NCBI GenBank assembly: GCA_910577065.1
Contig: CAJTLD010000063.1
Span: forward strand, 1-16,013
Direction of reading: 5' to 3'
DNA from: an uncultured Lachnospiraceae bacterium
Lineage (GTDB): Bacteria > Bacillota > Clostridia > Lachnospirales > Lachnospiraceae
Length of the DNA stretch: 16,013 bases
Shown: piece after piece, positions 14,628 through 16,013 of the stretch
Position numbering within the stretch: position 1 is the first letter of the stretch
Layout of the letters: each line of letters begins with the position of its first letter
Notes under the pieces: generated by a model
Databases searched by the model: none
Seen by the model: only the letters and a program-made list of their open reading frames with translations
Told to the model about the DNA's origin: nothing
Made by a program: the position numbers and the translations under genes

Positions 14628-15947
14628 TTACAGCTGCGTCGTCACAAAAATATCATAAATAGATTTAATCGCCGTCTCAAAATCACAATTTGCCACGCCG
14701 ATAATAATATTCAGTTCACTCGACCCCTGGTCAATCATCTTCACATTCACATTCGCATGAGAAAGCGCCGAAAAAATCCGTCCCGCCGTCCCGCGTGTCG
14801 AACGCATCCCTCTGCCAACCACCGCAATCAGCGCCAGATCCGCCTCCAAATCCACCGTATCCGGCTTTGCCAGGCGTTTAATCGAAGAGAGCACCTGCTG
14901 CTCCTTCCCCTCAAACTCCTCCTGGTGCACAAACACCGTCATCGTATCAATACCGGACGGCATATGTTCAAACGAAATCCCGTTCTCTTCAAACGCCGAA
15001 AGCACCTTCCTTCCGAAGCCCACCTCAGAATTCATCATATCCTTATCCACATTCACCGCCACAAAACCCTTTTTGCCGGCAATGCCGGTAATCGTAAACT
15101 CAGAATGATGGCAGGTATGCTCCACAATCAGCGTCCCCTTATCCTCCGGCTTATTCGTATTACGGATATTAATCGGAATCCCCGCGCCCCGCACCGGGAA
15201 CACCGCATCCTCATGCAGCACCGTCGCCCCCATATAAGAAAGCTCCCGCAGCTCACGGTACGTAATCACCTGAATCACCTCAGGATTCTCAATAATCCTG
15301 GGATCCGCAATCAAAAACCCCGACACATCCGTCCAGTTCTCATACAGATCCGCCCCCGCCGCCTTCGCCACAATCGACCCGGTAATATCCGACCCGCCGC
15401 GCGAAAACGTATGGACCGTCCCATCCTTCTTCGCCCCGTAAAACCCGGGAATCACGGCGCAGTCACACTTCTTTAGCCGCGCCGAAAGCACCCGGTTCGT
15501 CTTCTCCGCATCAAACTCGCCCTTCTCGTCAAAAAACACAACCTCCGCCGCGTCAATAAACGTATACCCCAGAAAATCCGCCATAATAATCCCGTTCAGA
15601 TATTCCCCGCGGGAAGCCGCATACTCCGCCCCCGCCTTCTGCTCAAAATTCTCTGCAATCGTCTGAAACTCCTTCTCCAGCGACGTCTTCAAATGCAGCC
15701 CGTTAATAATCGCATCAAACCGATCCTTAATCTTGCGCAGCTTCGGCTTAAAATCCTCCCCCGCCTCAGCCGCCGCATAGCAGCCATACAGCATATCCGT
15801 CACCTTAACATCCTTATCATTCCGCTTACCCGGCGCACTCGGAACAACATACCTGCGGCTCTCATCCGCCCGGATAATCTCCCCGACCTTCGCAAACTGC
15901 CCCGCGCTCGCCAGAGAACTGCCGCCAAACTTCACTACCTTTACCAT
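14628..15947 (-). CDS. lysC: Aspartate kinase
   Basis: It phosphorylates L-aspartate to aspartyl-4-phosphate, the first step towards lysine, threonine, methionine and diaminopimelate. 439 residues, a monofunctional kinase with no homoserine dehydrogenase domain. KFGGSS (6-11) is the nucleotide-binding signature, SAPGKR (37-42) follows, and FSRGGSDITGS (181-191) binds aspartate and ATP. Two ACT domains follow: about 284-345 (FTITGI...) and about 368-439 (DLALIAVVGRGMRSTRGTAGR..., SSELNIIIGV), the usual site of feedback control by lysine or threonine. The frame is open to 15986, but ATG 15947 has GGAGG 7 bases upstream and gives the normal N-terminus. Which amino acid inhibits it cannot be read from this sequence. 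Confidence 0.95.
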   Translation of the reverse strand: MVKVVKFGGSSLASAGQFAKVGEIIRADESRRYVVPSAPGKRNDKDVKVTDMLYGCYAAAEAGEDFKPKLRKIKDRFDAIINGLHLKTSLEKEFQTIAENFEQKAGAEYAASRGEYLNGIIMADFLGYTFIDAAEVVFFDEKGEFDAEKTNRVLSARLKKCDCAVIPGFYGAKKDGTVHTFSRGGSDITGSIVAKAAGADLYENWTDVSGFLIADPRIIENPEVIQVITYRELRELSYMGATVLHEDAVFPVRGAGIPINIRNTNKPEDKGTLIVEHTCHHSEFTITGIAGKKGFVAVNVDKDMMNSEVGFGRKVLSAFEENGISFEHMPSGIDTMTVFVHQEEFEGKEQQVLSSIKRLAKPDTVDLEADLALIAVVGRGMRSTRGTAGRIFSALSHANVNVKMIDQGSSELNIIIGVANCDFETAIKSIYDIFVTTQL

Positions 15948-16013
15948 ATCATTCCCTCCAGCGGCGTATCTTCGCCATATATTCATAATTTATTCTATTT
16001 TGCCAGCGCCCTA

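Noticed and set aside
14550..15476. A 308-residue plus-strand frame opposite lysC, rich in His and Arg.
   Set aside because: It is antisense to a clear, complete aspartate kinase, and its composition is what the reverse of a G-ending coding region gives.
15948..16013. Lysine riboswitch in front of lysC.
   Set aside because: Only 66 bases of upstream sequence are in the window, too short to hold one, and no riboswitch core is visible; it could still lie beyond the edge.

Overview
The window looks like chromosomal DNA of a Gram-positive clostridium, most likely of the Lachnospiraceae type. The grounds are strong AGGAGG-type ribosome binding sites, sigma-A promoters with extended -10 elements, a clostridial-type RlmD with an extra C-terminal module, a PyrK/PyrD (class 1B) dihydroorotate dehydrogenase pair, and an ECF sigma operon with small membrane proteins. 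It is almost fully coding, with no gene-free stretch over about 150 bases. I see no rRNA, tRNA, CRISPR, phage or transposase gene.

Layout, left to right. (1) Bases 1-1613, minus strand: rlmD, a 23S rRNA uracil-C5 methyltransferase, running off the left edge. (2) 1698-1958, minus: an 86-residue single-pass membrane protein with a very acidic tail, with its own promoter and a terminator behind it. (3) 2089-4317, minus: pcrA, a UvrD-family repair helicase with a clear sigma-A promoter. (4) 4493-6202, plus: four tightly overlapping genes, an ECF-type sigma factor followed by three unnamed membrane proteins, probably a self-contained envelope-sensing unit, ending in a hairpin terminator. (5) 6259-10360, minus: a large SWIM/SNF2-family helicase gene broken by a frameshift near base 6760, which cuts the second helicase lobe from the rest. 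(6) 10434-14496, minus: pyrC-pyrF-pyrK-pyrD, giving four subunits of de novo UMP synthesis. (7) 14628-15947, minus: aspartate kinase lysC, transcribed towards the pyr genes.

How the genes work together: lysC and the pyr genes all act downstream of aspartate, which is both the substrate of the kinase and the source of the pyrimidine ring atoms. pyrC makes dihydroorotate, pyrK/pyrD oxidise it to orotate, and pyrF makes UMP. pyrB and pyrE are not in the window. The gene after pyrD is the broken SNF2 gene.

Points most worth a second look: the SNF2 frameshift, which fits a 14-base deletion between short direct repeats; a 76-base palindromic element with perfect 18-base arms between lysC and pyrC; the sigma factor, whose only well-placed start next to an excellent ribosome binding site is the rare codon ATT; and the sigma/membrane-protein operon itself, the nearest thing here to a little-described system. 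Several starts were moved from the longest open frame to the codon that the ribosome binding site supports (86-residue protein, pyrK, pyrD, pyrF, lysC).
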